DNA of 64,000 nucleotides from Prorocentrum cordatum (Eukaryota; Sar; Dinophyceae; Prorocentrales; Prorocentraceae), in assembly GCA_963575745.1 (NCBI GenBank), contig CAUYUJ010006524.1, forward strand, positions 120,001 to 184,000, given 5' to 3'. The translations under genes were made by a program, and so were the position numbers. Shown here one piece after another: positions 19,101-30,515 of this stretch. Below the pieces are notes generated by a model that was not told the origin of the DNA, did no database searches, and saw only the letters and a list, made by a program, of their open reading frames with translations. Position 1 is the first letter of the stretch. Each line of letters opens with the position of its first letter.

Positions 19101-22057
19101 GTTTCATTAGAGCACATAGGAAGACCCACAGGGGCCCGCGTCGTAAATGGGAGACACCGCGTGAGTTAGGACCCGAGTTCTCTATGGGGCAGGGCCGCTC
19201 GGCTCTCGGCACTGTCTGGGGGTAGAATTTTAGAGCTGAAATGCATTATGATCCCACTGCTCTACTTTACGATGGGATCTCATGAGTTTCTATGAGCAGA
19301 TCCAGCATGACATCTCGGCGGAGCAGGCTACGAAGGCTGATTTTCCGCTTTATGTCCTGGGCGTCACCGCGGGGGCGCATTCCTGGAAGAGGTTATTGCT
19401 TTTGGATGGGGCTTACGCTGAGCCCCTGTGGCCGACTAGGGGCATAGTTGCGGGAAGTACATCGGCCACGTGCGAGGCCAAGGCTTTCGTGCCCCCAACT
19501 GTTCACGCGGGCCCTGGGATCGAATCCACTTCTCAGGGTCTTCGCGTAGACACGACCTGTCTATGCGCGCGTGGCGCGAGTCCATGCAGGCGCGCGTCGG
19601 CCAGCTCAAGCTCTTTGTTACTTTCCTTGCGCGTCGGACCCGCGACGCGTTGCAGGTGCCGCGAGCTAGCGATGAGATTTATGCCGTGGCGAACTCCACC
19701 GGGCTCCTAGAGTATGTCAAGATAGGACTCAAGGAGTTGGCAGGTACCCCCGAGTGGAGTCCAGGCAATTTAGGTGTTTCCTGCATCGCGGGGCGTCATC
19801 AGCAGCACCCACGCGCGAGAGGGGTTCGCAAGAAACGCACGGAGCTTTCCATGCGGGGTATCTCCTGGCGGAAGGCCCTCAAGGTTCCCGAGAAATGCAA
19901 GCCCAGGCTATTGCACCTGCGCCCTCCCCACCATCAGCTACGTGATGGAAGTCCATGGGGTCGCCCCGAGCAACATTATTGAGTTTCGCCGGGCTGCTGA
20001 TCGCATGTATGGCATCTCCAAAAGAGGCAGCGATATTGATATTACGCTGGTTTTGTCTACATGTGAAGGTGGCCCTCTAGCTCTCGCATCAGGACCCTTG
20101 AAGAGGCGCGCTTGGGAATGGCGGCGCGTCTCTCAACCTGGGCCCCATGGAGGGCCCGTTGATCAAGATGCTCTTACCCCGGGTGACTTGAGCAAGGCTT
20201 TTCGTTCGGCTCTGTCGCAATTTCAGCACGCTGGAGGCCGCCCCTGGCTATGCCGCACCATGGGCCCGGCGTCCTCGATGTTTTCATGGTTGGAGAGGGC
20301 TGGGCGGAGCCGGGAAGGGCCTGCCACTTTCGTCAGTTCCTAGGGGGCCTCGAGACGGGGGTCAATGCAAACGGGGTCAGCCAGGGCACCGGATCCTGCG
20401 GGATCCTGCGAAGGCCCCCTCAGGCTGACCTGGGTTAGCGAGCCGCTCGCGGCCGCGAGGCGGCCGCGCATATTGGCAGACCCGGGTTTGCGAAGACCTG
20501 CGTTGCAGCTTTTTTTATGCATTGCAGTTTTTTGGTTCCCTGCTGACCCGGACCTGGGTTGACCCGGGCCAGAAGATCCCCGAGTTCCACCGAGCGGAAG
20601 TGGATCCTCACGGAATCCCCACCGCAGCAGGATGCTAGCGCTTTCACGAGAGATTTCGCCAAGTGTTTTCTTCGTAAATTTTTTGGGGCCACCCTTGACC
20701 CTGCTTGACGTGAGGCAGGGACCTGGCTACCTGCCATGCAAAGAGTAGCGCGGGCCCTCCCACCACTGCAGGGCAACTTGTACATGCAAGTGTTGTCTAA
20801 CTCGGTTCCCACCTCACAGGCTGTCATTAAGTTGGGATGTCGAGTAGAGGACGAACGCCCTTTGTGCGGACAGCCTGGTGACAGTTCGTGGCGTCGGATG
20901 TGGATCCGTCCCCATGAATTTCCAGTTGCCGCTAGGACTGAGCATTGTAGTCGTGATGTGATCGGACAGATCTTGGAGGCGGGCCAGGATTCGTTTTTGA
21001 CAGCGCGATTGACCATAGGTCCCCAAGAAGTGTGAACCCCTGCGCCTGACTGGGACCTTAGCGTCTTCGAGGGATCGGCGGGGACCCCGTGTGGTGGACC
21101 ATTCCAGTGTTCAGCCGTTGAAGACCCATGATTTTCGGATGGCAGTTGCTTCCATGGTGAGCGCGAAGAGATCGCGCGTGGAGGATTTGCTCTCATCCAC
21201 ATGTCTGGCGAGAATGTAGCTCGCGGAGTGCATGGTCCTCTCCCTAACGAATTCGAGTAAACGTCGGGCAGGTCTGAGCACGCGGCTTTGGCTGTGGCGA
21301 TTCTGCGTCGGACAGCCCATGGGTTTCACGAGCAACCCAGTCCCGTCGTCGTTGACTACCAGTCGTTGTTCTCGGGTGTTGTCAACCCCGGAGGGCTCTA
21401 GGGGGCCCGTCACCTTTTAGCTTATATTGGAGAGAACTTGCTTGTCATCTTGGGTATGTCTCCCCTTGGGTCACGCTTCTCAAAGTCAAAGCTCATCAAG
21501 AAGTCCATGATGGGTAGGATAGTGTTGCTCGCAGCGGGGTCGCAGGGTCCAGTGCGGCTGATTGGTGGGCTAAGCAAGGAGCTAGGATCCATGATCTAGC
21601 ACCCGCGGAGGTCCAAGCCTTTGAGGATGCTGAGAATCAGTGCCAATCTCTGTGTTAAGGAGTTTGCGACGTTCTTGCATGTTTCCCAGGTGCAGAAACT
21701 ATTTTCGGTAAGCTCAAGAGGGCTCCCAAACCGCCGGCGGTGAAGAGTCCGCCGAGCCTTCATATGCTTGTCCGCCATGGAGATGTCTTCAGGTGCGGCC
21801 GCTGCCTTCGTGTAGTATGTCCGATCAACTCCAGCCCATTCGAGGATCTCAACCCCTCTCTTTCCCTCCATCTGACGGGGGGGGAGGTGAAAGGCGCAAG
21901 CTTCACTGGGCCAGAGAGGTTAGCTCGGACGTTCCCTTTTTTTATTTTCTGTGTACTGTGTGGAGCTCTCGCTTCCTGTAGGGGTAGCGAGAAGCTCCGC
22001 AATCCTTGTACCAGCCCCAAGAAGAGCTCGGAGAGGTCGAAGCTCCTTGAGGGATGA
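16137..22057 (+). pseudogene. Decayed near-full-length LINE (non-LTR retrotransposon)
   Basis: Order of domains, each in fragments of shifting frame. 16140-17115: Lys/Arg-rich N-terminal region (GKNKDLPSHAVREIISS). 17300-17960: apurinic-type endonuclease with FNGGSW, FLQEHKL, GGAMIVAK, GSFNIKPG and TIDYFILRR. 18680-19230: linker ending GPRRKWETP. 19280-19990: reverse transcriptase with SFYEQIQHD, LLLLDGA, RGIVAGSTSA and a VD/DLSM catalytic box split by a frameshift near 19550, then CIAGRH. 20700-21035: finger-like RPLCGQPGDSS. 21133-21500: RNase H with SDGSC (Asp), SEHAAL (Glu), VDYQS (Asp) and KVKAHQ (His). 21740-22057: Cys-rich tail CGRCLRVVC. Stops and frameshifts in nearly every domain show it is dead. 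It may once have supplied reverse transcription. Confidence 0.85.
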
Positions 22058-22239
22058 GGTCCCAGGCAGCACTCACAGGTTCGGCCAGTCTTTCCCCCTT
22101 TCGTCCCTGCCCGTTTTCCCCCTCCCGCCCCCCCTCCCCTTGTTCCTGCTTTCCTCCCGACTGGGCCAGTCTTGTGATGTGCTCTTTGTAGTTGTGCGCC
22201 GGTTGCTCGTGGAGTGACCAGACGCGCATCGGTCACCGA

Positions 22240-22320
22240 GACCACTGAGGAGGAGGAGGAGGAAGAGGAGGAGGAGGAGGAGGATGAGGAGGAGGAGGGG
22301 GAGAAGGAGGAGGAGATCCC
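22240..22320. repeat. (GGA)n microsatellite
   Basis: Purine triplet tract 180 bases downstream of the LINE end. Confidence 0.9.
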
Positions 22321-22639
22321 TGCTGCATGCTTGAGCTGGATTGATCTGTGGGGGCCCTGGGCCCGAGGCTGGGCGAAGGATCGCGCCCATTGTCAAAGAA
22401 GGAGGCAGCGCCAGGATACGGCCTCCGGGGGGGCGCGAGGGTGAGGCCAGGCTCGCGCACGCAGGCCGATGCTGTCGCACCGTGCGCAGCGATCGGCGAG
22501 CCGCGCGTGCCCAGCCCATGCCCCCCGGCGCCATGGCATGTGCCCATAGCCTATAAATACAGGGTTCTCGTGATTGCCTGGGGTGCCTCCGCACCCGCAC
22601 CCCTCGGCATCTTCCCGCTCCCTCCCTTCCCTGTCCTCT

Positions 22640-22872
22640 ACTCACAGACTTGAGTCTCGCACTCAGGCTCGCTCACACTCAGGCTTATCCATGCGCGGGC
22701 TCAGCCCGCAGGTTTGAGATTCGCGAGTACGCATGCACCCAACCCACGTACACTCGCACTCAGACTCACTTTTCGCACTCCGACTCATACACACTCAGAG
22801 TCACCCATATTCAGATTCGCTCACAGTCAGATTCACTCGCACAAACAACTCGCACTCAGGCTCCCCTTGCAC
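22640..22872. repeat. Degenerate CACTCAGACTCAC minisatellite
   Basis: Short units of the type CACTCAGRCTCRC and CACACTCAGGCT. The complement of this repeat type flanks the related satellite at 56.96-57.28 kb, in mirror order. Confidence 0.75.
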
Positions 22873-23410
22873 TCAATGTGTGAGGATGTCTCGAGCGAGG
22901 CGCTGGCTACCGTAACCCAGGGAGAGCTGCTAGGGGGTGTTGCACGCACGGGCCCGTTCGCGCCCAGACTGTGGGGATGCCGCATGCGGTTTGCTTGTTT
23001 GGCGGCTTGGACTTCTTTGCCTCTCGACCAGATCATGAGGATGTCTCGAGCGAGTTGCTGGCTTCAACACCCAGGGGGTGCTGCACGGGCCCGGTCGCGA
23101 CCAACTTGTGGGGATGTCTCAGGCGCTCGGTGGCTTGGCCTTCTTTGCTTCCCGAGCAGATCGTGAGGATGTCTCGAGCGAGGCGCTGGCTTCAGCGCCC
23201 TAAGGGGGAGGGGCGCCGCGAGAGGGCGTTGCACGGGTCCGCTCGTGCTCGGATCGCGGGGATGTCGCAGGCGGTTGGCTTGCTTCGTGGCCCGACCCCT
23301 CTCTGCTTGCGCCGCGCAGGTCGGGAGGATGTCTCGAGCGAGGCGTTGGCTTCTGCACCTCCGCTGTCGCCACGGGCGCAGACGTGCCGCTTTGAGGGCC
23401 CAGACCCTTG
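22873..23410 (-). repeat. About 150-bp satellite, three to four diverged monomers
   Basis: Monomers contain GAGGATGTCTCGAGCGAGGC, then GCTGGCTTC, and GGGGATGTCKCAGGCG. They start near 22880, 23037, 23166 and 23325. On the minus strand they match the 152-bp monomers at 56019-56908 and the copy at 58230-58405. Confidence 0.75.
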
Positions 23411-23424
23411 ACGTCGCAATTTGT

Positions 23425-23600
23425 TCCCAGCGTCGACCCCCAGAGGTCAGGCCTCGACCCCTTCCCTGGGACCGGCTTTTGTTCATCCCGAGTCGTTCTT
23501 TGAGGCCCGGTGGGGGCCCCCAGGGGCCGAAACCAGCGAACCAGAAAATCCGTCGTGCTTCTTTCATGGCTCGAGGGGGTCAGGAACTGGGGAGGAGCAG
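23425..23600 (+). repeat. Family J dispersed repeat followed by (GGA)n
   Basis: GTCGACCCCCAGAGGTCAGG ... CCGAAACCAGCGAACCAGAA ... CTCGAGGGGGTCAGGAACTG. A second copy is at 31258-31420 and a remnant at 11428. In the two good copies the GGGGTCAGGAACTGGGGAGG end runs directly into GGA triplets, so the microsatellite may have seeded from the element tail. Confidence 0.65.
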
Positions 23601-24148
23601 GAGGAGGAGGAGGAGGAGGAGGAGGAGGAGGAGGAGGAGGAGGAAGAGGAGGAGGAGGAGGAGGAGAGGAGGAGGAGGAGGAGGAGAAGAGGAGGATGAG
23701 AAGAGGAGGAGGAGGAGGAGAGGAGGAGGAGGAGGAGGAGCAGGAGGAGTGGCGCCCCCCCTCGGATCCCCGGCGGCTTCTGCCTCCAGAGAGGACGGCC
23801 CGCAGTCGGCCCGTTTTTTTTTTCGTGACTCGAGGGGGTCAGGAACTGGGGAGGAGGAGGAGGAGAAGGAGGAGGAGGAGAAGCTGGAGGAGGAGGAGGA
23901 GGAAAAGCTGGAGGGAGGAGGAGGAGGAGGAGGAGGAGGAGGAGGAGGAGGAGGAGGGGGGAGCAGGAGGGGGAGGAGGAGGAGAGGGAGCATGAGGGGG
24001 AGGATGGGGATGAGGAGGAGGAGGAGGAGGAGGAGCAGGAGGAGGAGCATGAGGGGGACGAGGAGGAGAGGGAGCATGAGGAGAAGCATGAGGAGGAGGA
24101 GGAGGAGGAGGAGGAGGAGGAGGAGGAGGAGGAGGAGGAGGAGGAGGG
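23585..24148. repeat. (GGA)n microsatellite with embedded unique segment
   Basis: Purine triplets interrupted at 23752-23850 by GGCGCCCCCCCTCGGATCCC ... GGCTTCTGCCTCCAGAGAGG. That segment reappears after the GGA tract at 32369. The end of family J (CTCGAGGGGGTCAGGAACTG) repeats at about 23831. Confidence 0.9.
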
Positions 24149-24844
24149 TCGAGGGGGTCTGGGGGGTGTGCGCTGGGACCGGCGAGGCGCGCGCCAAGCC
24201 TCACGGGGGTGCCCAGAGGTCGCTCTCTCGCGTGTGGCCGAGCTCCTGCCCGCCGCGGGCGATGGCGCGCCAGGCGCCCCCCAAGGGGGCGGCCACCGCC
24301 AGGGGCCCCCGCCAGCTGGACCTCGGAGGGACCAATCGGAGGAGTCGAGGCAGCGGCAGCTCCCCCCGGCCTGTCGTCCTCGTCGCCGTCCTGCTCTTCA
24401 TGGCGCCTTGTCTCTGTCCTCGTCTCTGTCCTCTCCGGGCGCCTGTCGTCTTCGCCTCCGTCCTCGTCTTCTGCCGTGTGCCGTCCTGTTCTGTCCTGGT
24501 CTTCCTCCCGTCGCCTCCGAGCAGCCAAGCAGCGGCGGCGAGGTTCTGTCGTCCTCGTGGGGGGCTCCCGGAGCCTTCTCCGCCCCGAGGCACGGGCCGG
24601 GAGGGTCCCCATGGGGGGATCTCTCTGGGACGGACGCGGAGCGGATCTGGACGGGGCGGGAGAGCCCTGCCCCAAAAGCAGGGGGGCACACTTTTTGGCA
24701 CCAGCTCGAGGAGGTCGCCCCGCGGCTAGAAAGGAGGAAGAGGACAGCAGAAGGGGAGGGGAGGAGAGGAAGGGGAGCAGGCAGCAGCAAACGCAAGCAG
24801 TGCGGGCGCGGCTAGGCCGGCGCCTCCGCGCGCCCATGCTGGGG
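24149..24844. other. GC-rich spacer, no gene assigned
   Basis: Long frames are open on both strands but read into the repeat and show no family motif. Confidence 0.4.
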
Positions 24845-25003
24845 TTAAGTCGGGCGCGTCCCCTTACAGGAGGAAAATTCAAAAATAGTCAAACATTCGT
24901 ATGGTAACGATTTTCCTGCTATTTTTTTGACTAGTTTGAGTATTTCAGACGATTCTTTATCATTCGTCCAAAACCCCCTGGTAGGAGGACATGCCCGACC
25001 TAA
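24845..25003. mobile_element. Family C TIR element, copy 3
   Basis: Starts TTAAGTCGGGCGCGTCCCCT and ends GTAGGAGGACATGCCCGACC then TAA. AT-rich interior. Target duplication TGCTGGGG / TGCTGGCC (24837-24844 and 25004-25011), six of eight bases identical. 159 bp. Confidence 0.85.
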
Positions 25004-25589
25004 TGCTGGCCATGGCTCGACCTAAACAGCGTTTGCCGTTCTCACTCTGCGCTCGTATTCTCTCTCGTTCTGTCTTCGTTCCGCCTCATGCTGCAGAACG
25101 GAGTCAGAGCGAAAACGGTACACGACATCGCCAAAGCACGGTGTAGGTCGTGCCCTATGCTGACCCCCTCGTCCTCACGGCCGTTTCCGAGCTCGCTCGG
25201 CGTCTGAGCCCGCTCGGCCGCCGAGTGGGCAGCCGGACGGACTCGGATCCGACAGCGCTCGTGGGAAGTGAGCCCGCTGGGCCGCCGAGTGGGCTCGATC
25301 TCGAGTTCGCTCGGCGGTCGAAATGGCTCGGATACCGAACGGGCGCAGAAGGGAGCCCAGGGGCAGAAGCTAGGATAGAGGCTATCGAAGACGCTTACGG
25401 CGAATCACTGCCGCCCCCTGCCTTTAAGGATTCGCCTACGTGGCCAAACGTTTGAGCAAAGTTTGGCCACGCTGTTGTACCCATGTGCTCCCCCGGCCGT
25501 TGTGGAAGACTGGCGGGGAACATGTGGGGGAGGAAGCGGAGGAGTAGGAGAGGGAGGACACAAGAGGAAAACGGGAGGAGGAGGTGGAG

Positions 25590-26700
25590 GAGGCCTTTTG
25601 AGAGCCTCTGGGGCCACTCTTGGGGCCTCCTGGGAGCTTCCTGGGAGCCTTTTGGAGGTCTCGTGGGGGCCTCTCTCGCTGTCTTTCAGCATTCCTGGCC
25701 CGTTTGACGCCGTCGGAAGCCGTCTTAGATGCATCTCTGAAACGACTTTGAGCACTCTTGGGGCGCTTCAGGGCCGTCTTGGAAGCCATCTTGGGCGTCT
25801 TTGGTTTCTCTTGGGCTGTCCTCGGATCCTATTTGGGCCGTTTTGGAGGCTTACTGGAGACTTCTTGAGCCGTCATGGGGTCAGCTTGGAGGCTTCGGGG
25901 GCCATCTTGGAGCGATCTCGGGGGCCTCTGGGGCCGTCTTGGGCCGTCGGCAGGCCGACAAGAAGCAAACGCGCAAATCTGTGAAACGCCGAAGGAACAT
26001 CGATGATGTTGGCCACTTCGGGCTTTCCTTGAGGACCCCTTGGAAGCCTCTTGGGCTGTCTTGGAGGCCTCTTGGGGGCTTCTTGGGAGCGTCGGGAAGC
26101 CGAAAGGGCGAGAACGCCCAAAACAGTTAAAAACCATGGACCATCAATGATCTTAGCCTTTTGGGGTCCACTTGGGAGGCTTCTCGGGGCGTCTTGGAGG
26201 CCTCCTGGGCCGACTGGGGGGCAATCTTGCGCGGTGGGCCGATCTCTGGGCGTATCGGGGCCCTCTTGAACCGTCTTTGGGGTAGGAGGTCGATCAACCA
26301 AGATGAGAGCTCTAATTACGACCCCCCCTTCGAGAGCGCCAAACATCGCCTCTTGGGGCGCTCTTGTAGCGCTCTTGGGCGCTCTTGGGGCTGTTTTGCG
26401 GCTCTCTTGGGCCTCTCGTGAGGCCCTCATGGGCCCTCTCGGAGCTGTCTTGAAGCCTCGGAAGGCCATCGGAAGCGAAAAAGGCAATATTCATTGATTG
26501 CCCTCTGGTGTTTGAAGGACTCTGGCCTCTTGGCGGCCTCCTGGGGAGGTTCCGTGGCCACTTGGAACCGTCTTGGAGCGGTCTTGGGGCTTCTAGGAGC
26601 ATCTTAGGCTATCTTGAGCCACCCTGGGGGTCATCTTGGGCTCTCTGACGCCCTCTTGGAGCCGTCTTGGGCCATCTTGGACGCTCCAACGCCTCGCGAA
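25590..26700. repeat. Degenerate GCCGTCTTGGAGGCCTCTTGGG minisatellite
   Basis: Roughly 15-25-bp units rich in CTTGGGGC, CTTGGAGG and GCCGTCTTGG, loosely organised in about 190-bp blocks. The same unit type occurs at 47810-48140 and, reversed, at 48390-49030. No gene. Confidence 0.7.
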
Positions 26701-26741
26701 CCCCCCCCCCTCGAGGTTCAGGGGAGGGTGTCGGTAGAGGG

Positions 26742-28444
26742 GTCAGGCTACCCACCCGCCCGCAAGCCGTCTAGCTCATTCCCACCCGCCCTCCCAACAC
26801 ATAAGTACCACCCGGGCCTGAGCATGTTCAGCGGTCGTCTTTGCATGGGCAGCTACTGGGAACTACGCCGACCCCAAGTGCGCGACGCTTGGGCGAGGTG
26901 CGCCACGATTGCCAGGGGCGCCATGCGCGCCAGGCACCCCATGGGGCCCGGGCGTGCCAGGCACGCCTGGTGCGCCAGATGCGCCACGTGCTCCGAGTGC
27001 GCCAGGTGTGCCGTACACTCCAGCCGCGCCAGGTGCGCCACGTTCGGGGCACGTGCAGAGTGCGTCAGATGCGCCTGCGCATGTGGCAGCACTCATCGGG
27101 CATCATGTCGGCCCCCGCCATCCTTGTCGAAAACCAATGCCCATCATTGTATCTGGTGGGCCTGCGCACAGCAGGCCGCGCGCCACCACCCCCGCCGTCC
27201 CTGTCAAACACCACTTGACAGTGATCGCGGGATGGCCGCACATGATCATTTTTTTTGCTGCGAGGTGCATGTTGCCTTTTTTCGTCGGGGATGGTAGCCC
27301 TGCGCGCAGCAGGGAATATGCTGCCACCTAGTCAAAAATAATACGAAGTGTTCGCGGGCCTCACGAACATGGCTCAAGACTTTGCCCCAACGTGTACTTT
27401 GCATTGTTTTTTGACAGGGATGTTGTGGGGGGCCGCATCGGGTTGGCCGCGCATGCTCCAAATGTGGAGGCAGAGTGCGGTTTGTACGGTTTTTTGGCAG
27501 GGAGGGGGGGGGCGGGTCGGCATGGTGTCGGCATGGTGCCTGGTTGGCCCCTGGTCGCTTAGGGGAGGGGGGCATTTTAATAAGGAACAGTGGTCAGGCT
27601 ACCCACCCGCCCGCAAGCCGTCTAGCTCACTCCCACCCGCCCTCCCAACACATAAGAATCACCTGGGCCTGAGCATGTTCAGCGGTCGTCGTTGGATGGG
27701 CAGCTAGTGGGAACCAACGCTGACCCCAGGTGCGCGACGCTTGGGCGAGGTGCGCCACGCGTGCCAGGGGCGCCATGCGCGCCAGGCACCCCATGGGGCC
27801 CGGGCGTGCCAGGCACGCCTGGTGCGCCAGATGCGCCACGTGCTCCGAGTGCGCCGGGTGTGCCGTACACTCCAGCCGCGCCAAGTGCGCCACGTTCGGG
27901 GCACGTGCAGAGTGCGTCAGGTGCGTCTGCGCACGTGGCAGCACTCATCGGGAATCATGTCGGCCCCCGCCATCCTTGTCGAAAACCAATGCCCATCATT
28001 GTGTCTGGTGGGCCTGCGCACAGCAGGCCACGCGCCACCACCCCCGCCGTCCCCGTCAAAAACCACTTGACAGTGATCGCGGGATGGCCGCACATGATCC
28101 AGATTTACCTAGCCGCGAGGTGCATGTTGGATTTTTTGTCAGGGATGGTAGCCCTGCGCACAGCAGGGGATATGCTGACACCCCCGCCGTCCCTGTCAAA
28201 AACAATACGAAATGCTCGCGGGCCTCGCGAACATGGCTCAAGATTTGCCCCAATGTGTACTTTGCATTGTTGTTTGGCAGGGATGGTGTGGGGGGGCCGC
28301 ATCGGGTTGGCCGCGCATGCTCCAAATGTGGAGGCAGAGTGCGGTTTGCTTGGTTTTTTGACAGGGATGGAGGGGGGGGCGGGCCCTCATGGAGTCGGCG
28401 TGGTTCAGGATTGGACGCTGGCTGAGTGGGGAAAGAGGTGCACA
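26742..28444. repeat. Tandem duplication of an 851-bp unit
   Basis: GTCAGGCTACCCACCCGCCC starts at 26742 and again at 27593, and the two units stay aligned to the end (GGGATGG...GGGGGGGCGGG). Within each, a 9-bp motif of the GGTGCGCCA type gives collagen-like Gly-x-Pro frames that are not convincing genes. Confidence 0.88.
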
Positions 28445-29265
28445 TCAATAGGGAGCAGTGATGAACCCCTCCCCGAAGGTGAAAAAGGGGGTTGGAACAG
28501 AAAGCTCGCTAGACAACCTACGCCCCAAAGTGATGGTGGAATATGTCTGGGATGTGGTTCTTCAGTGCGATGGGAACACCAACATGTCAGCCACATCCTC
28601 GCAGCTTTGGGGATTTCGTCCAGATTTCGCCGGATTTGGTCGCCACCTGGACTAGATCTGTGGACGGAAGGGTGAAGAAGGGTGGTCGAAGTCTGGGCGA
28701 GATCCGGTCGAAACTACGTTTGTGATACGGCCGCGGAGGTCCACGGAGGCTCCCACGAGGGCTCACCCAGTCGAGGCTGGAAGGCCGTCGAGAACTGCGA
28801 AGAAAACGTCGGGGACGCCTCGAGCCCTTCCTGACGTCCCCATCTGCCCCCGTGACGTTCCCCTCTACGTTCCCCCCTGACGTCCCTCCTGACGTCCCCC
28901 TGACGTTCCCACCCCCCCATGACGTCCCCTTATGACGTTGCCCTCGGACGTCCCCCTGATGTTCCCACCCCACCTGACGTCCCACCCCCCCTGACGTTCC
29001 CCCCGACGTCCCCCCCCCCTCCCCCCCTAACGTCGAAGCCGAAACGTCCCCCCCCCACTGGCGTTCCCCCTCGCCCCTGGCGCCTCCCAGGACCCGCTGT
29101 CGGACGAGCGGGCGCAGGAGTGGCGCGCCGCGCGCGCAGGGGGGCGCGCTTGCCCAGCCCCTTCGCACGAGGGGCCGTCGGGGACGCGGCTCTGCTCGCG
29201 CTCGTCTCGGGCTCTTCGCTGTCCTCCTGCCCCTTTCTCTCCTGCACCCTGCCCACGTCCTCTTA
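28445..29265. other. Spacer with ACGTCCCCCTG minisatellite, no gene assigned
   Basis: From about 28830 to 29060 the sequence is a degenerate repeat of TGACGTYCCCCC. Elsewhere no recognisable feature. Confidence 0.55.
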
Positions 29266-29840
29266 GGATCCTCCTCCTCCTCCTCCTCCTCCTCCTCCTG
29301 TCCCGCCTCCTCTTCCTCCTCCTCCTCCTCCTCCTCCTCCTGTCCCGCCTTCTCCTCCTCCTGGCCGTCCTCTCGCCCCTCTTCCCTCCTCCCCTTAGGA
29401 TGCAGCCTCTCGGAGGTAAGTTCAGCATCGGCGTTGGCAGATCCGTTACCGATCTCGCATGATCCCGCCGAATGCGGCAAAATCCAGGGCTCCATGTGGC
29501 TGAATTCGACTTGATGTTTTTACTTGGGGCTTCATGTCATAGCGGGAAGGAGGAGAAGGAGGCGGAGCAGACCTTTAGAGGGAACCAAATGTCCGCAGTG
29601 AGTCCTGAGCCTTGAGGAGCCTGAGGAGGAGGAGGAGGAGGAGGAGGAGGAGGAGGAGGAGACATCGGCCGCGTCGCGAGAGCGACTTGGGGCCGCGATC
29701 GAAAGGTTCGAAAGGAGGAGGAGGAGGAGCTGGAGGACGAGGAGGAGGAAGGAGGAGGACGCGGAGGAACAGTATGAGGAGGAAAAATAGGAGGAGGAGG
29801 AAAAGTAGGAGGAGGGGGAGGAGCTGGAGGAGGAGGTACG
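29266..29840. repeat. Paired (TCC)n and (GGA)n microsatellites
   Basis: TCC tracts at 29266-29300 and 29312-29345; GGA/GGAGG tracts at 29620-29660 and 29720-29840. Opposite sense, so a possible inverted pairing across about 300 bases. Confidence 0.85.
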
Positions 29841-29884
29841 GACGGACTCCGACGCCGCGGCCGGGCGCGGCCGCGCGCCTCCAG

Positions 29885-30515
29885 GGCGACGGCGGGGGGG
29901 GCCCTGGCCCCCAAGGTGTGCAGCTCTAGCGCGTACGTTTTCGCGACGTAGCTGCCTTGATACGCCCGTTTCGAAACGCAGCACGTGCCGTGTTCAAAAC
30001 GTTCGTGTCCATACGTGGTCTTATTGGCTCAACGTGTTGGTCCACGTCGTGGCGAGTGCTTCGCGCCAGACCTGCGTTTTCAGTCTACGTGTCGAGCTCC
30101 GTGTTCACACGCTACGTGTTGCGTGTTGCGTATCGGGGCAGCTAGGGTTCGCGATGCGCCTGCTTCTGGAAGCTTCATGCCGTGCTTGCCCACGGTGTCT
30201 GGGCCGCCCTCCAGGGCGACAGCGGGGGGGGCCTTGGCCCCTAGTCTGTGTGTCTTAATACGCGTGGGGGGTACCCCCCGACGGGGGTCGACCTCGCCTC
30301 GTCGTAGCGCTGCGACGGGGGTCGGAGCGCCTTCGGCGCGCGGTGGCTGCCCGCGACGGGGTGGATGTGGGGCTGTCGGCGGGGGTGACTCCCCCCCCAA
30401 CGCTTGGTAAGAAACTCGCAGTAGGGTGTGCAGCTTCAGCGCGTACGTGTTTGCGATGTGCCTGCTCCTGGAAGCTTCATGCCGCGCTTGTCCAAGATGT
30501 CTGGGCCGCCGTACT
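29885..30515. repeat. Direct repeat of a TGCAGC-AGCGCGTACGT ... GAAGCTTCATGCCG block
   Basis: Segments at about 29915-29965, 30145-30220 and 30428-30515 share TGTGCAGCTTCAGCGCGTAC, GATGTGCCTGCT, CTGGAAGCTTCATGCCG and GTGTCTGGGCCGCC. The motif GGGCGACAGCGGGGGGGGCC is also repeated (29880 and 30215). Confidence 0.65.

Noticed and set aside
26909-27331. Collagen-like Gly-x-Pro protein
   Set aside because: A 9-bp GGTGCGCCA minisatellite produces it; the duplicated unit does not conserve one reading frame to a common end.
27364-27378. ATGGCTCAAG at 27368 and 28231 as further DinoSL relicts
   Set aside because: Only the last eight or nine bases match and both lie in the 851-bp tandem unit; no upstream leader sequence.
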